A stretch of DNA of 8,535 nucleotides from a bacterium (GTDB lineage Bacteria > UBA9089 > JAHJRX01), in the NCBI GenBank assembly GCA_030017825.1, contig JASEGW010000062.1:1-8535 (forward strand). The letters are read 5' to 3'. Of this stretch, positions 1 through 7,203 are shown in pieces. Position 1 is the first letter of the stretch; the number at the start of each line of letters is the position of its first letter. The notes below the pieces were generated by a model that was not told the origin of the DNA, did no database searches, and saw only the letters and a list, made by a program, of their open reading frames with translations. A program made the translations under genes and the position numbers.

Positions 1-102
1 TTTTGAATAACTCCAGCCATTGCAGGCATCTATAAGCTTTTTTGTATCTATTGCTATTATTTCGCAGTAAGTCTATTATGTTATAAATATTATCATAAAT
101 GA

Positions 103-217
103 CCAAGGATAAAAGCAGATCCCCTACGCCTGAAATAGGTGTTTGAAAATATTTTAAGCACAATTCCGTTAAAGCGCTATGCCTGATGGGGGAGAGCTAA
201 CCATTATTATCAGGCTA
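103..217 (+). pseudogene. Remnant of a histidine kinase (region before and including the N-box)
   Basis: Read with frame changes, this stretch gives PRIKADPLRLK, then (after a TAG at 136-138 where a CAG glutamine is expected) VFENILS, then NSVKA from 162 in another frame, then MPDGGELTIIIRL from 179 in the third frame. Joined, this is the run leading into and including the N-box of a HATPase_c kinase. It matches the equivalent parts of the two intact kinases here (LPQIKADPQLLKQVF and LPQVKVDPERLKQVF). There are at least one in-frame stop and two frame changes, each equal to 2 extra bases or 1 missing base. The G1 and G2 ATP-binding boxes are absent, and a TGA sits at 100-102. Weak kinase-like coding may extend back to about 68. 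The remnant ends against the ribosome site of the response-regulator gene, as expected for a former kinase-regulator pair. Sequencing error near a contig edge is the main alternative. Confidence 0.65.
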
Positions 218-224
218 CCTGGGA

Positions 225-230
225 AAAGGA
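225..230 (+). promoter_or_regulatory. Ribosome binding site that sets the start of the response-regulator gene
   Basis: AAAGGA lies 5 nt before the ATG at 236. The same frame is open back to an ATG at 179, but that ATG has no ribosome site and the 19 residues it would add are the kinase remnant (MPDGGELTI). The start at 236 also begins the protein at the first strand of the receiver domain. Confidence 0.7.
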
Positions 231-235
231 CTAAT

Positions 236-2500
236 ATGAACAAAAAAACCAATATTTTGATTGTGGATGACGAAATAGAAGTATTAGAGGCCCTTGAGAA
301 TATATTGACAATTGGAGGATATGGGATTACCAAAGCCTTAAATGGAAAAGAGGCTTTAGAAAATATAAGAGAGAAAATTCCTCATCTTTTAATTCTTGAT
401 TTATTGATGCCTATGATGAGCGGATATGAAGTTTGCCAAAAAATAAGAAAAGATCCCACTGCGAAACATCTCCCTATCATCATGCTTACAGGAAAAGGAG
501 AGTTGGAAAACAAGATTGAAGGGCTAAGAGCAGGCATTGATGACTACATGGTCAAACCATTTGAACCAAAAGAATTATTGGCAAAAATAGAAGCAATTAT
601 ACATCGTACTTATTTTGGGCTTGATGCTAATCCTTTAACTAGTTTGCCTGGAAATAATTCTATTCAGGAAGAAATAAAAAATTGTATATCTAGTAGAAGA
701 GCTTTTGCTGTTTGTTATTTTGATATAGACGATTTTAAAACCTTTAATGATAGGTATGGTTTTGAAAGAGGAGATGAGGTAATAAGAAAAACATCCCAAA
801 TAATTATAGAGGTAATACGTGATTTAGGGGATGAAGATGATTTTATTGGTCATATAGGGGGAGATGATTTTATAGTTATTATAGATCCAAAAATGGTTGA
901 AAGCGCCTGTTCTCGTATTATAAAAGAGTTTGATCAAATGGTTCCTTATTTGTATAATGAAGAAGATAGGAAGAGAGGATATATTGTTGGTAACAATAGA
1001 CAAGGGTATGTAGAAAGATTTCCTCTTATGTCCGTATCTATTGGGGTAGTTACTAATGAAAAAAGAAAGATAACTCACTTGGCTCAAGTTAGTAAAATTA
1101 GTGCTGATTTAAAGAAATATATAAAACGCTTTTCTGGGAGTAATTATATTGTGGATAGAAGAGAGGCTGATAAAAAAGAAGTAATTTCCGAAATAATGAA
1201 ACCGAAGGATCTTATAGAACAAGAGATAAGGAAAAGAGATACAGAAAAGAGATGTGTGGATTTATTTAGAGATGAGATAACAGGTCTTCTTTCCCTTCCT
1301 CAAGCAATCAATGACATTAAAGATATTTTAGTTAAAAAAGGTCAAATTGGTTTATTGTGTTTGAGTATAAAGAAACATCAATTAAGAGAAGATATTTATG
1401 GTTGGCAAGAATGCGAGGAGATACTTAGGAGAACAAGTAAAGTGCTTTTTAAGCTTCAAGCTAACATTTTTAGAAAAGAGGATATTATTTCTACTTACGG
1501 GCCAAAAAGAAGCAATATAGTTATATCTTTAATTCCTCCAAGATACAAAGAATCTTTAAAAATAGAAGACTTAGAAAAGGTGAGCAGTCGAGTACAAGAA
1601 GATCTACGACTTAAAATAAACAAGGAGATAGGATCGTATGTAAATCAAAAGTTTGGGTTTTATATGGGATATGCTTTAATTACCAATATTCCTGAGATAT
1701 CTATAGGAAAACTTGTTTATCAAGGTATAGAAAAAGCTTTAAGAGTAGCGAGTAATAGAGAGCAATATGAAAGATGGAGAAAATCTTCTCAGCTAAAACA
1801 AATAATTAAAAATAAGGAAATTTGTACCTTGTTTCAGCCTATATTTAATTTCCAGAATAAAGAGATTTTTGGTTATGAAGCCCTATCTCGAGGATTTTCT
1901 GGCACAGAGTTAGAAAATCCAGAAGTATTATTTGATCTTTCTAAGGAGATAGATTCCATCTGGGAATTAGAATGTATCTGCAAAGAAAAAGCATTAAGCT
2001 ATGCTAGTAAGCTAAAACCAGAACAAAAACTATTTCTCAACATTGAACCTCAAGTAATAGAAGATCCAAGATTTAACTTTCAGGAATTAGTAAACAAAAA
2101 AAGCCCAAACTTATCGAATGTTGTTTTAGAGATACCAGAGCAGACTATAGCAAAAAATTTCAGATTACTTCATTGCGCCATAAGTGTTTTAAAAAAACAA
2201 GGTATTAATACTTGTATTGATAATTTTAGATTAATATATCCAAGCTTCCAGTTTATTGTTAAGCTAAAACCCGATTTTGTTAAGCTGGATATTTCATTGG
2301 CAAGAAACATAGATAAAGATTCTGTTAGACAGAAATTACTCTTGGCGATAATAGAGAGCTTAAAGGAAATAAATACCTCAGTAATTGCTAGTGGAATAGA
2401 GAATAAAAACGAGTATAATACTCTATTGAAGATGGGAATTAATTATGGACAAGGATATTTTTTCTCCAAACAAGGAGAAAAGCTCTTAAGCGGGTTGTAA
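236..2500 (+). CDS. Response regulator: receiver, GGDEF, degenerate GGDEF and EAL domains
   Basis: 754 residues, cytoplasmic, with no signal peptide or membrane segment. The receiver domain (about 5-122) has acidic pair D11/D12, phosphoacceptor D55 (LLILDLLMP), T85 and K107, so it should accept phosphate. A first GGDEF (about 130-310) has the motif GGDDF at 208-212; the usual fourth-position Glu is Asp, and the inhibitory RxxD site before it reads DEDD. A second GGDEF-like domain (about 346-530) keeps the DEITGL opening, but the motif position reads YGPKRSN (421-427), so it should be inactive. The EAL domain (about 535-754) keeps E548-A-L, N602, E632, D662 and K683. The second Asp of the usual DDFG loop is N663, and AEGVE reads ASGIE (718-722), so phosphodiesterase activity is doubtful. 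By family, such proteins make, break or sense c-di-GMP under phosphorelay control. It follows a decayed kinase, its probable former partner. Domain calls are firm; the direction of activity is open. Confidence 0.9.
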   Translation: MNKKTNILIVDDEIEVLEALENILTIGGYGITKALNGKEALENIREKIPHLLILDLLMPMMSGYEVCQKIRKDPTAKHLPIIMLTGKGELENKIEGLRAGIDDYMVKPFEPKELLAKIEAIIHRTYFGLDANPLTSLPGNNSIQEEIKNCISSRRAFAVCYFDIDDFKTFNDRYGFERGDEVIRKTSQIIIEVIRDLGDEDDFIGHIGGDDFIVIIDPKMVESACSRIIKEFDQMVPYLYNEEDRKRGYIVGNNRQGYVERFPLMSVSIGVVTNEKRKITHLAQVSKISADLKKYIKRFSGSNYIVDRREADKKEVISEIMKPKDLIEQEIRKRDTEKRCVDLFRDEITGLLSLPQAINDIKDILVKKGQIGLLCLSIKKHQLREDIYGWQECEEILRRTSKVLFKLQANIFRKEDIISTYGPKRSNIVISLIPPRYKESLKIEDLEKVSSRVQEDLRLKINKEIGSYVNQKFGFYMGYALITNIPEISIGKLVYQGIEKALRVASNREQYERWRKSSQLKQIIKNKEICTLFQPIFNFQNKEIFGYEALSRGFSGTELENPEVLFDLSKEIDSIWELECICKEKALSYASKLKPEQKLFLNIEPQVIEDPRFNFQELVNKKSPNLSNVVLEIPEQTIAKNFRLLHCAISVLKKQGINTCIDNFRLIYPSFQFIVKLKPDFVKLDISLARNIDKDSVRQKLLLAIIESLKEINTSVIASGIENKNEYNTLLKMGINYGQGYFFSKQGEKLLSGL

Positions 2501-2528
2501 AATATTTTCCTAATTTCAATTAATGCTC

Positions 2529-2573
2529 AAAAATATTACCCCTTAAACTTATATTTTAATCGAACTCAGGTTA
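2529..2573 (+). repeat. Left arm of a 45-bp inverted repeat flanking the CBS-kinase gene
   Basis: This arm is the reverse complement of 4231-4275 with 42 of 45 positions matching; mismatches are at 2535, 2539 and 2557. Its inner 34 nt (2540-2573) match with one mismatch. It begins 28 nt after the stop of the response-regulator gene and ends 32 nt before the CBS-kinase start. No target-site duplication is visible outside the arms. It could be a terminal repeat of a mobile cassette, a recombination site for inversion, or a shared regulatory sequence. Confidence 0.9.
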
Positions 2574-2605
2574 TATTAATAAAGTCGTAACTTGGAGGTA
2601 TAAAA

Positions 2606-4129
2606 ATGCTGCAAAAATCAATCAGCGAAATATTAGTTCCGAATACTATTTCCGTCTCTCCCGAGACTCTCACTTCAGAAGCTGTTTCAATCATGAAAAC
2701 AAATAAAATCAGTTGTTTGTTAGTCATCCAGAATAAAAAGCCAGTGGGAATATTTACGGAAAGAGATATTGTTCGTCTATTGTATTATGGGGTTCATGCA
2801 GAGAAACGTAAGATTGCAGAATTAATGACTAAACCAGTTTTTACTGTAGACGGCCACATTAATATCTATCAAGCACACGATTTAATGGAGAAAAACAGGT
2901 TACGACATCTTGTCGCAGTAGAACCAGATGGCCAGATTATTGGTGTAGTTACCCAAACCAACATCATAGAAAATCTTGAAACCGAATATTTTTTTCAAAC
3001 CAAGGATGTATCAAAAATAATGACGAAAGATATAGTCACAATAGACAAGGAACATCTTGTTCAAGAGGCCATAAATAAAATGGCTAAACTTTCGCTTAGC
3101 TGTATAGTTGTCCAAGAGAATAAAGCTCCTGTTGGCATATTAACCGAACGAGATGTGACCCGATTGTTCCATGAGAAAGCCAAGATAATAGATTTAAAAA
3201 TCAAAAATGTAATGAGCCATCCTGTGCAAACTATACCTGTAGGCACTTCCCTCTATAAGGCCATAAGTATCATGGCTCAGAACAGGATTCGCAGATTGGT
3301 GGTTGTTGATAAAAACGGTAAGATTAAGGGGCTTATCACCCAATATGATACTCTCAAGGAATTGGAGTGGAGATATATAGAATTTTTAAACAATATTTTA
3401 CGACAAAAAGATAAGCAATTGTTAGAAGCTAAGAAAGATGCCGAGGCTAAATTAATTCAATCAGAAAAGCTTGCTGCTGCAGCTCAGATTGCCTCTGAAG
3501 TAGCCCATGAGATAAGGAATCCATTATGTGTAATAAAGGCTGGACTTTATTACCTGAAGCAAATCCTGCCTAAAGACCAAGAAGCAGCTCGAAAGAGTAT
3601 CCTTCAGATGAACGCAGCTACAGATAAAGCCACCTCATATATCAATAACCTCTTGAGCTTCTCAAGGCCACCAATGCTTCAGCTAAAACTAGTGGAAATA
3701 AATGAGGTTCTTGAGGAATCACTAAAAGAACTACCTGCGCAGATACTGTCCTGTATAGAAGTAACCAAAGACTTTGAACCTGCCCTGCCCCAGATAAAAG
3801 CTGACCCCCAACTGCTCAAGCAGGTTTTTGTTAATCTCATTAAGAATGCTTGTGAAGCTATGGAAGAAGAGTTGAGAGTTAAGGAGTTGAGAATTAAGAG
3901 TGAAGAGATAGATAAAAGGGTTGTTCAGATAGCCATTTCTGATACAGGTTGTGGAATCAAAGAAGAGAACTTAACTCATATCTTTAACCTCTTCTTCGCT
4001 ACCAAAAGTAAGGGCATTGGCTTAGGATTAGCTATCTGCCAGCGGATTGTAGAAGCCCATAAGGGAGAAATTGAGGTGAAAAGTAAGGTTGGACAAGGAA
4101 CAACTTTTATTATTAGAATAAGGGCGTAA
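2606..4129 (+). CDS. Soluble sensor histidine kinase with four CBS domains
   Basis: 507 residues with no membrane segment. Two tandem CBS pairs (Bateman modules) fill about 7-255. The ribose-phosphate motif T-x-x-D is present in CBS1 (GIFTERD, 48-54), CBS3 (GILTERD, 177-183) and CBS4 (GLITQYD, 242-248), but ends in Asn in CBS2 (GVVTQTN, 113-119). A charged helical linker (about 260-290) leads to a HisKA domain with phosphoacceptor H301 in SEVAHEIRNPL. HATPase_c follows: N-box N414 (NLIKNACEAM), G1 DTGCGI (446-451) and G2 KGIGLGL (469-475). All catalytic boxes are intact. CBS pairs commonly bind AMP, ATP or S-adenosylmethionine, so a cytoplasmic nucleotide input is likely (inference). GGAGGT at 2594-2599 lies 6 nt before the ATG. 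The gene lies between 45-bp inverted repeats. No dedicated response regulator is adjacent downstream; the receiver-GGDEF-EAL gene upstream is a candidate partner. Confidence 0.92.
   Translation: MLQKSISEILVPNTISVSPETLTSEAVSIMKTNKISCLLVIQNKKPVGIFTERDIVRLLYYGVHAEKRKIAELMTKPVFTVDGHINIYQAHDLMEKNRLRHLVAVEPDGQIIGVVTQTNIIENLETEYFFQTKDVSKIMTKDIVTIDKEHLVQEAINKMAKLSLSCIVVQENKAPVGILTERDVTRLFHEKAKIIDLKIKNVMSHPVQTIPVGTSLYKAISIMAQNRIRRLVVVDKNGKIKGLITQYDTLKELEWRYIEFLNNILRQKDKQLLEAKKDAEAKLIQSEKLAAAAQIASEVAHEIRNPLCVIKAGLYYLKQILPKDQEAARKSILQMNAATDKATSYINNLLSFSRPPMLQLKLVEINEVLEESLKELPAQILSCIEVTKDFEPALPQIKADPQLLKQVFVNLIKNACEAMEEELRVKELRIKSEEIDKRVVQIAISDTGCGIKEENLTHIFNLFFATKSKGIGLGLAICQRIVEAHKGEIEVKSKVGQGTTFIIRIRA
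3869..3898 (+). repeat. In-frame 15-bp tandem duplication in the CBS-kinase
   Basis: Two adjacent 15-bp units differ at one base and encode ELRVK and then ELRIK (residues 422-431). They lie in the linker between the N-box and the G1 box, where the neighbouring membrane kinase also has a long, unrelated insert. The insert should be tolerated because it leaves both ATP-binding boxes intact. Confidence 0.8.
4019..4073 (+). repeat. 55-nt exact repeat, copy 1 (inside the CBS-kinase gene)
   Basis: These bases encode the G2 box and following helix (GLGLAICQRIVEAHKGEI) of the CBS-kinase. They are identical to the final 55 bases of the window (8481-8535). The base before each copy differs (T at 4018, A at 8480). 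The flanking kinase sequence is only moderately similar, so this identity is higher than that of the rest of the paralogues. Confidence 0.95.
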
Positions 4130-4199
4130 GAAAAGGGCACTATGAAATGGAGGACAAGGTCACAGGCTTATGATTGAATTATCTGCCGATAAATTATAG

Positions 4200-4226
4200 C
4201 TACCAAAAAAAGAGAAATTGTGGTAG
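4200..4226 (+). other. Hairpin in the gap after the CBS-kinase
   Basis: The arms 4200-4208 and 4218-4226 pair over 9 positions with one mismatch (A4206/G4220) around an A-rich loop. No run of T follows, so it does not look like a standard intrinsic terminator. It lies just before the right arm of the inverted repeat. The rest of the 161-nt gap (4130-4290) shows no convincing gene, only three reading frames of about 8-11 codons. Confidence 0.35.
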
Positions 4227-4230
4227 TATG

Positions 4231-4275
4231 TAACCTGAGTTCGATTTAAATATAAGTTTAAGGGTTAACATTTTT
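4231..4275 (-). repeat. Right arm of the 45-bp inverted repeat flanking the CBS-kinase gene
   Basis: This is the inverted partner of 2529-2573 (42 of 45 positions), 1657 bp away. It starts 101 nt after the CBS-kinase stop and ends 15 nt before the ATG of the TonB-dependent receptor gene, just before that gene's ribosome site. Each arm therefore sits in the upstream region of a gene, but in opposite orientation relative to it. Confidence 0.9.
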
Positions 4276-4290
4276 ACGAGGAGGTAAAAA

Positions 4291-6174
4291 ATGAAAAGAG
4301 GTTTGGTGGTCTTTTTAGTAATTATGATATTGGTTTTTGGGATTTATCTGGAGATACAAGCAAAGGAAGTAGTGGCTAAAAAATTTGCAAACTGCGAGGA
4401 ACTGCTTTTCGTGAAAATTCCAACGGTAGTCTCTTCCAGTAAGAGGTCTCAACCTCTTACTGAAGCAGCATCAAGTGTGGTAATTATTACTGCAGAAGAC
4501 ATTAAACACTCAGGAGCTACAAACATTGGTGATGTTTTAAGATCTGTTGCCGGAATCGATGTTCGAGAATCAGATGCAGCCCAGCATGTTATTGGTGTGC
4601 GTGGCTTTGCTGACACCTGCCATGTTTTAGTTACGATGGATGGCAATAATATATTTATGTACCATGCTAACCATATATTTCTTGACTGGGCTCCATTTGA
4701 TCTTGAAGAAATTAACTATATTGAGATTATTAAAGGACCAGGTGCAGTATTTTACGGTGGTTCCGCTTTTAGTGGTGTAATCAATATTGTCACCAAGACA
4801 CCAATACAATTAAAGGAGACCCAGGTGAATTTAGTTGGTGGTAACTGGGATACTGTCCGAAGTAATATTATTCATACTGGAAGTTACAAAAATTTAGATT
4901 ATAGTTTTTCCTTAGGTCACCGTGGAGCCAAGGAATGGGAATCACCAAAGATAGAACAGGAAGCTAATCACTTTTTTGTCAACTATTTTGCTGGAAAAGC
5001 CATTTATCGCCTTGACGAAGAATCATCCTTATCTTTGATGTCTCGTTTTTCAGATGCCAAAAATGTGATATCCTCAGTATGTCAGCCAAAAACCACCTTT
5101 ATCTCCCTTCGCTATGACCAGTCAGATTCCTGGATGCGTATCTTCTATAATCACCATAAAAAAACTTTTTGGAATGATACCTATGGAGTAGAGGATTCTA
5201 ACTGTGAGCTTGAATTCTATCGCACCTTGAGATGGAAGAATAATATTACCTCTTTTGGAGGATATGCAAAGAAGACTGCCTGGAGTGTAGAAGGACTCAA
5301 AGGAACAACTGCCGGAAATAAAGAAAAACATGATGTTGAAGACTATGCTATAAATATGGAGAATGAACATCACCTCAACGACTGGTTTATTTTTACTTTA
5401 GGCACTCGAGGTGAATATTATTCACTCTTGAACTATCTTGCCCTTGGTCGAGGAAGTATTATCTATAAGCCCAAAGCCAATCAGAGTCTACGATTAACTG
5501 TTGCTAATGGTTATTACATACCTTCTCTCTTTCAACACACCAATAAAGGTTATGCCTATCCCTTTGCTCTGGGCAATCCTTCTCTGAATAAGGAGAAAAT
5601 TACTTCTTATGAATTATCCCATTATAGCTGTCCAACAAATCATCTTAAACTAATTATGTCCTTATTTTACAATAATTACCAAGATTTAATTGACAATACA
5701 CAAGCAGGTCCCGCTAAGAATGTAGCTGATGCAAAACAATATGGAGGAGAATTAGAATTGGATTTTATTCTTAATAATTGGTTGAGCGGATTTGCCAATT
5801 ATTCTTATCAGCATATCCAGAGAGATGATTTTGGCAATTTAAAAGTTGACCCAGAGAATAAATTCAATTTTGGCTTAAAAGCTGAACTTAATAAATGGTC
5901 AGGAAATTTAGCTTTTCATTATGTAGATAAGTATTATGAGATGTACTTGACATCCAATCCGGTATTTGGGCGTATAGCTCCTGACCCGTCAAAGGTAGAG
6001 TCTTATGCTACCGTTGATACACGTATTGCCTATCACCCCTATGATAATTTAGAGTTATCACTAACTGCCTCCAACCTGTTTAACCACAAACATTACGAAT
6101 CAAATTCAACAGGATGGCATACAGGAGATAAGATTGGTCGTAAGGTGAGTATGGGTGCAAATTATAAATTCTAA
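4291..6174 (+). CDS. TonB-dependent outer-membrane receptor
   Basis: 627 residues. A signal peptide is clear (MKRG, a hydrophobic core, then probable cleavage after A24 in EIQA-KE). The plug domain (about 50-170) has the family pattern SSVVIITAEDIKHSG, GDVLRSVAGIDV, VIGVRGF, LVTMDGNNIF and IIKGPGAVFYGGSAFSGVINIVTK-type residues at 146-170. A beta-barrel with alternating aromatic and polar residues follows; the C-terminal strand begins NLELSLTASNLFNH and the protein ends in Phe, as expected for outer-membrane assembly. The length is that of small receptors of the BtuB or CirA type. Such proteins import scarce ligands (metal chelates, cobalamin, others) using TonB energy; the ligand cannot be told from sequence. 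The ribosome site GAGGAGGT (4278-4285) lies 5 nt before the ATG. A substrate-binding protein and a membrane kinase follow, which suggests uptake-linked or sensing-linked use. Confidence 0.93.
   Translation: MKRGLVVFLVIMILVFGIYLEIQAKEVVAKKFANCEELLFVKIPTVVSSSKRSQPLTEAASSVVIITAEDIKHSGATNIGDVLRSVAGIDVRESDAAQHVIGVRGFADTCHVLVTMDGNNIFMYHANHIFLDWAPFDLEEINYIEIIKGPGAVFYGGSAFSGVINIVTKTPIQLKETQVNLVGGNWDTVRSNIIHTGSYKNLDYSFSLGHRGAKEWESPKIEQEANHFFVNYFAGKAIYRLDEESSLSLMSRFSDAKNVISSVCQPKTTFISLRYDQSDSWMRIFYNHHKKTFWNDTYGVEDSNCELEFYRTLRWKNNITSFGGYAKKTAWSVEGLKGTTAGNKEKHDVEDYAINMENEHHLNDWFIFTLGTRGEYYSLLNYLALGRGSIIYKPKANQSLRLTVANGYYIPSLFQHTNKGYAYPFALGNPSLNKEKITSYELSHYSCPTNHLKLIMSLFYNNYQDLIDNTQAGPAKNVADAKQYGGELELDFILNNWLSGFANYSYQHIQRDDFGNLKVDPENKFNFGLKAELNKWSGNLAFHYVDKYYEMYLTSNPVFGRIAPDPSKVESYATVDTRIAYHPYDNLELSLTASNLFNHKHYESNSTGWHTGDKIGRKVSMGANYKF
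4433..4465 (+). other. Strong hairpin inside the 5' part of the receptor gene
   Basis: Bases 4438-4447 pair perfectly with 4452-4461 around a CTCA loop. The stem extends by 4433-4436 with 4462-4465 if C4437 is bulged, giving 14 pairs. It lies about 145 nt into the coding region, over codons 48-59, between the signal peptide and the plug. No T-run follows, so termination is unlikely; an effect on mRNA stability or translation is possible. Confidence 0.55.
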
Positions 6175-6188
6175 TTAACTGAGGAATC

Positions 6189-6228
6189 ATGAAGCTTTAA
6201 TATAGTCTAAACTTGGTATAAACTTCAT
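6189..6228 (+). other. Imperfect hairpin in front of the binding-protein ribosome site
   Basis: The arms 6189-6202 and 6217-6228 pair over 12 bp with two single-base bulges and a 14-nt loop. The 3' arm ends directly against the AAGGAG at 6229. It fills most of the 66-nt gap between the receptor gene and the binding-protein gene, which has no other visible signal. It may adjust relative expression or may be chance pairing in AT-rich sequence. Confidence 0.3.
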
Positions 6229-6234
6229 AAGGAG
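6229..6234 (+). promoter_or_regulatory. Ribosome binding site that decides the binding-protein start
   Basis: AAGGAG lies 6 nt before the ATG at 6241. The in-frame ATG at 6277 (MKKLAIAK) would look like a more typical signal-peptide start but has no comparable site in front of it. The upstream start is therefore preferred; it adds 12 residues to the signal peptide's N-terminal part. Confidence 0.6.
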
Positions 6235-6240
6235 TTCTCA

Positions 6241-7203
6241 ATGATCTCGTGGTTAGTCTTTAAAGATGCTGTTTTTATGAAAAAGCTGGCTATTGCCAAA
6301 TTTGGGTTTATTATTCTTTTGACTCTTTTTCCCACTCTGTGCTTTTCAGACAAGCAAGCAACAATTTCCATTATCTTTTCCTCAGATATTACTCCTTATC
6401 AGCAAACATGGCAAGGGTTTAAAGAGTTTTTTGAGGAGAGTAAGGTGTCTTTGCGGACATCTAAGCACAACTTAAAACATCAAGACCCTCAAGTAATCTG
6501 CTCACAAATACAAGAGAAAAAGCCAGAGCTAATTCTTACCTTGGGTGGAGAGGCTTCAGAATTAATCAAAAAGGAAATAAAGAACATTCCGGTAGTATTC
6601 TCCATGGTGCTCAACCCAAATAATTTTCTTAGTTCAAATATCACCGGAGTTTCACTTAATATTTCTATGGAAGAAAAACTGAAGAAAATTAAAAGCATCT
6701 TCCCTGATGTAAAAAGAATAGGTATAATTTATTCACCAGAAAACACTTTCTTGTATGAAGAAGCATTAAAGGCATGTAACAAACTAAATTATCAACTCAT
6801 TAGAAAAAAAATTAATTCAGTCCAAGAACTGCCTAAAATCCTCAAAGAAATCTCCTGGCAAATAGATTGTTTTTTAATAACCCCTGATTCTAAAATATAT
6901 TTCAATAAATCCATAGAATATTTACTAATGGAAAGCCTAAAAAGAGGGTTTCTTGTTATTGGACTTTCTTCTTATTACACCAGAGCAGGCGCGCCAATCT
7001 CTTTTGACTGCGATTATAAAGATTTAGGAAAACAAACAGCAGAAATTGCCTTGAAAATACTTGAGGGGAAAAAACCAACCGATATATTACCATCAGGACC
7101 AAGAAAAATAATATTTTCTTTAAATCTATTGACAGTTAATAAATTAGGTCTAAAAATTCCAAAAGCTATTATCGAAGAAGCCAACGAGGTTTTTGACAAA
7201 TGA
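6241..7203 (+). CDS. Secreted ABC-type substrate-binding protein (ABC_sub_bind family)
   Basis: 320 residues. A signal peptide runs through MKKLAIAK, a hydrophobic stretch and LCFS-DKQ, so the protein should be periplasmic; the cysteine lacks a proper lipobox. The mature part has the two-lobed pattern of the ABC_sub_bind family: opening strand ATISIIFSSDITPYQQTWQGF, KPELILTLGGEAS, IPVVFSMVLNP, the hinge-like FPDVKRIGIIYSPEN, and the late family signature AGAPISFDCDYKDLGKQTAE followed by ALKILEGKKPTDI. Family members bind small molecules; the ligand here is unknown. No permease or ATPase gene is visible. Instead a membrane kinase gene overlaps the stop by 4 nt (ATGA), so translation is probably coupled. 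This suggests a role as the ligand-binding partner of the kinase or of the preceding TonB-dependent receptor (inference). An alternative start is the ATG at 6277. Confidence 0.88.
   Translation: MISWLVFKDAVFMKKLAIAKFGFIILLTLFPTLCFSDKQATISIIFSSDITPYQQTWQGFKEFFEESKVSLRTSKHNLKHQDPQVICSQIQEKKPELILTLGGEASELIKKEIKNIPVVFSMVLNPNNFLSSNITGVSLNISMEEKLKKIKSIFPDVKRIGIIYSPENTFLYEEALKACNKLNYQLIRKKINSVQELPKILKEISWQIDCFLITPDSKIYFNKSIEYLLMESLKRGFLVIGLSSYYTRAGAPISFDCDYKDLGKQTAEIALKILEGKKPTDILPSGPRKIIFSLNLLTVNKLGLKIPKAIIEEANEVFDK

Noticed and set aside
179..235. Longer start for the response regulator at 179
   Set aside because: The added residues are the tail of the kinase remnant and no ribosome site precedes 179. 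The start at 236 has one and begins at the receiver fold.
824..1087. Minus-strand reading frame inside the response-regulator gene
   Set aside because: It lies opposite a well-supported GGDEF domain and its translation has no recognisable pattern. The other minus-strand frames over 3061-3246, 4449-4809, 5122-5373, 6489-6698, 7014-7199, 7481-7708 and 8237-8479 were rejected for the same reason: each lies opposite a clear gene.
2501..2537. Possible terminator after the response-regulator gene
   Set aside because: Bases 2501-2508 can pair with 2530-2537, but the stem is all A-T with a long loop and no following T-run, so it is too weak to call.
2529..4275. Insertion sequence carrying its own transposase
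   Set aside because: The only gene between the arms is a complete CBS-kinase, and no target-site duplication is seen, so an autonomous insertion sequence is not supported.
4130..4290. Small gene or riboswitch in front of the TonB-dependent receptor
   Set aside because: Only frames of about 8-11 codons exist, and I see no cobalamin-type or other riboswitch core. The gap is explained by the hairpin, the repeat arm and the ribosome site.
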